From NCBI GenBank assembly GCA_018697195.1, contig CM031860.1, positions 61,954,509 to 62,018,508 on the forward strand: DNA of 64,000 bases, written 5' to 3'. Numbering within the stretch: position 1 is the first letter of the stretch; each line of letters opens with the position of its first letter. The notes below the pieces were generated by a model, which was not told where the DNA came from, searched no databases, and saw nothing but the letters and a program-made list of their open reading frames with translations. Of the stretch, positions 63,448 through 64,000 are shown piece after piece. A program made the translations under genes and the position numbers. Source of the DNA: Certhia americana (taxonomy: Eukaryota; Chordata; Aves; Passeriformes; Certhiidae).

Positions 63448-64000
63448 GGTTGTATGATTAATGCTATTAAATGTGACCTTTCATAAATTTAATTAACCTG
63501 TGTTTCTATTCAAAATATCATCCAGCAAATAAAATTGGAAACTTTAATTAATCAATCAATGATCATCATCATGACAATAATAAAACAAAATAAAATAATA
63601 TAATATAGTAATAATTCTGAAATAGCCTCTAAGAATCAAATACTTTAGCACAGCCTGTTCATTTGACATTACAAGTGTTATCCACTTTCTGGTATCTCTT
63701 AAACATAGTGGTTTTATTCCTCTTTTATCTCTTGATCCTTAGATGTCACAATTCCTTTGCAGTAAATTTAAGTCCTCAATTGTTACTGTGATTTTAGATC
63801 TTTGAGAACATCTTGTGACCTTAGATTGAAGGATGATGAATATTTGCTGTTGTGTTACTCAATAGCCAACAAATCAGCCCAAACCCTTTCTTAAAATTCT
63901 CTAACAGAACTGCAGAAACTACAATTCATTTATGTCTCACTTTTCCTTTCCATTACTGCCCTAGAGAATTTAAGGAAAGCTAAATGTTATTAAGGTACAA
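63448..64000. other. Unique AT-rich DNA
   Basis: An A/T-rich stretch with 'aaaataaaataatataatat' near 63586-63605. No gene or element recognised. Confidence 0.5.

Overview
The window is vertebrate nuclear DNA and almost certainly from a bird. It contains at least twelve truncated fragments of the avian CR1 retrotransposon, recognisable from 3' ends of the type 'tggaagggaccttaaagatcatc' and its complement. It also contains long terminal repeats (LTRs) of types common in bird genomes, ending in a sequence like 'gctggggtgaaaccactaca'. The LTR load makes a passerine more likely than a chicken-like bird, but this is inference. Most of the window is AT-rich, and all open frames there are short and lack domain signatures. 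I found no convincing intact protein-coding gene, no tRNA or rRNA and no CRISPR. The stretch is best read as intergenic or deep-intron sequence.

Layout. From 1 to 15.4 kb there is unique AT-rich DNA with two CR1 fragments and a third CR1 cut in two by a 646-bp solo LTR (family A) at 4597-5242; a pentanucleotide repeat and a pyrimidine tract lie at 11.7-12.5 kb. A 272-bp candidate solo LTR lies at 15.47 kb and a weak LTR fragment (family B) at 20.65 kb. Two more family A solo LTRs lie at 25996-26689 and 38611-39222. A clear family B LTR lies at 35.57-36.09 kb. A CR1 fragment follows an A32 tract at 41.6 kb.

From 46.2 to 47.9 kb lies the most distinctive block: a GC-rich island in AT-rich surroundings. 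It has a 228-bp in-frame tandem duplication, one frame that stays largely open apart from five stops, and a TATA-like and AATAAA pair at its right end. I do not recognise it; a decayed gene or retroelement is the likely explanation. At 51.2-52.0 kb a family B LTR on the minus strand is interrupted by a 362-bp LTR (family C) with TG...CA ends and an exact 6-bp target-site duplication. At 54.7-56.1 kb two arms of about 280 bp form a large inverted repeat around an 813-bp spacer, followed by a 24-bp minisatellite and more CR1 fragments.

No genes work together here. What the sequence records is a history of insertion: CR1 first, LTRs into CR1, LTR into LTR, and a local inverted duplication that copied a CR1 end.
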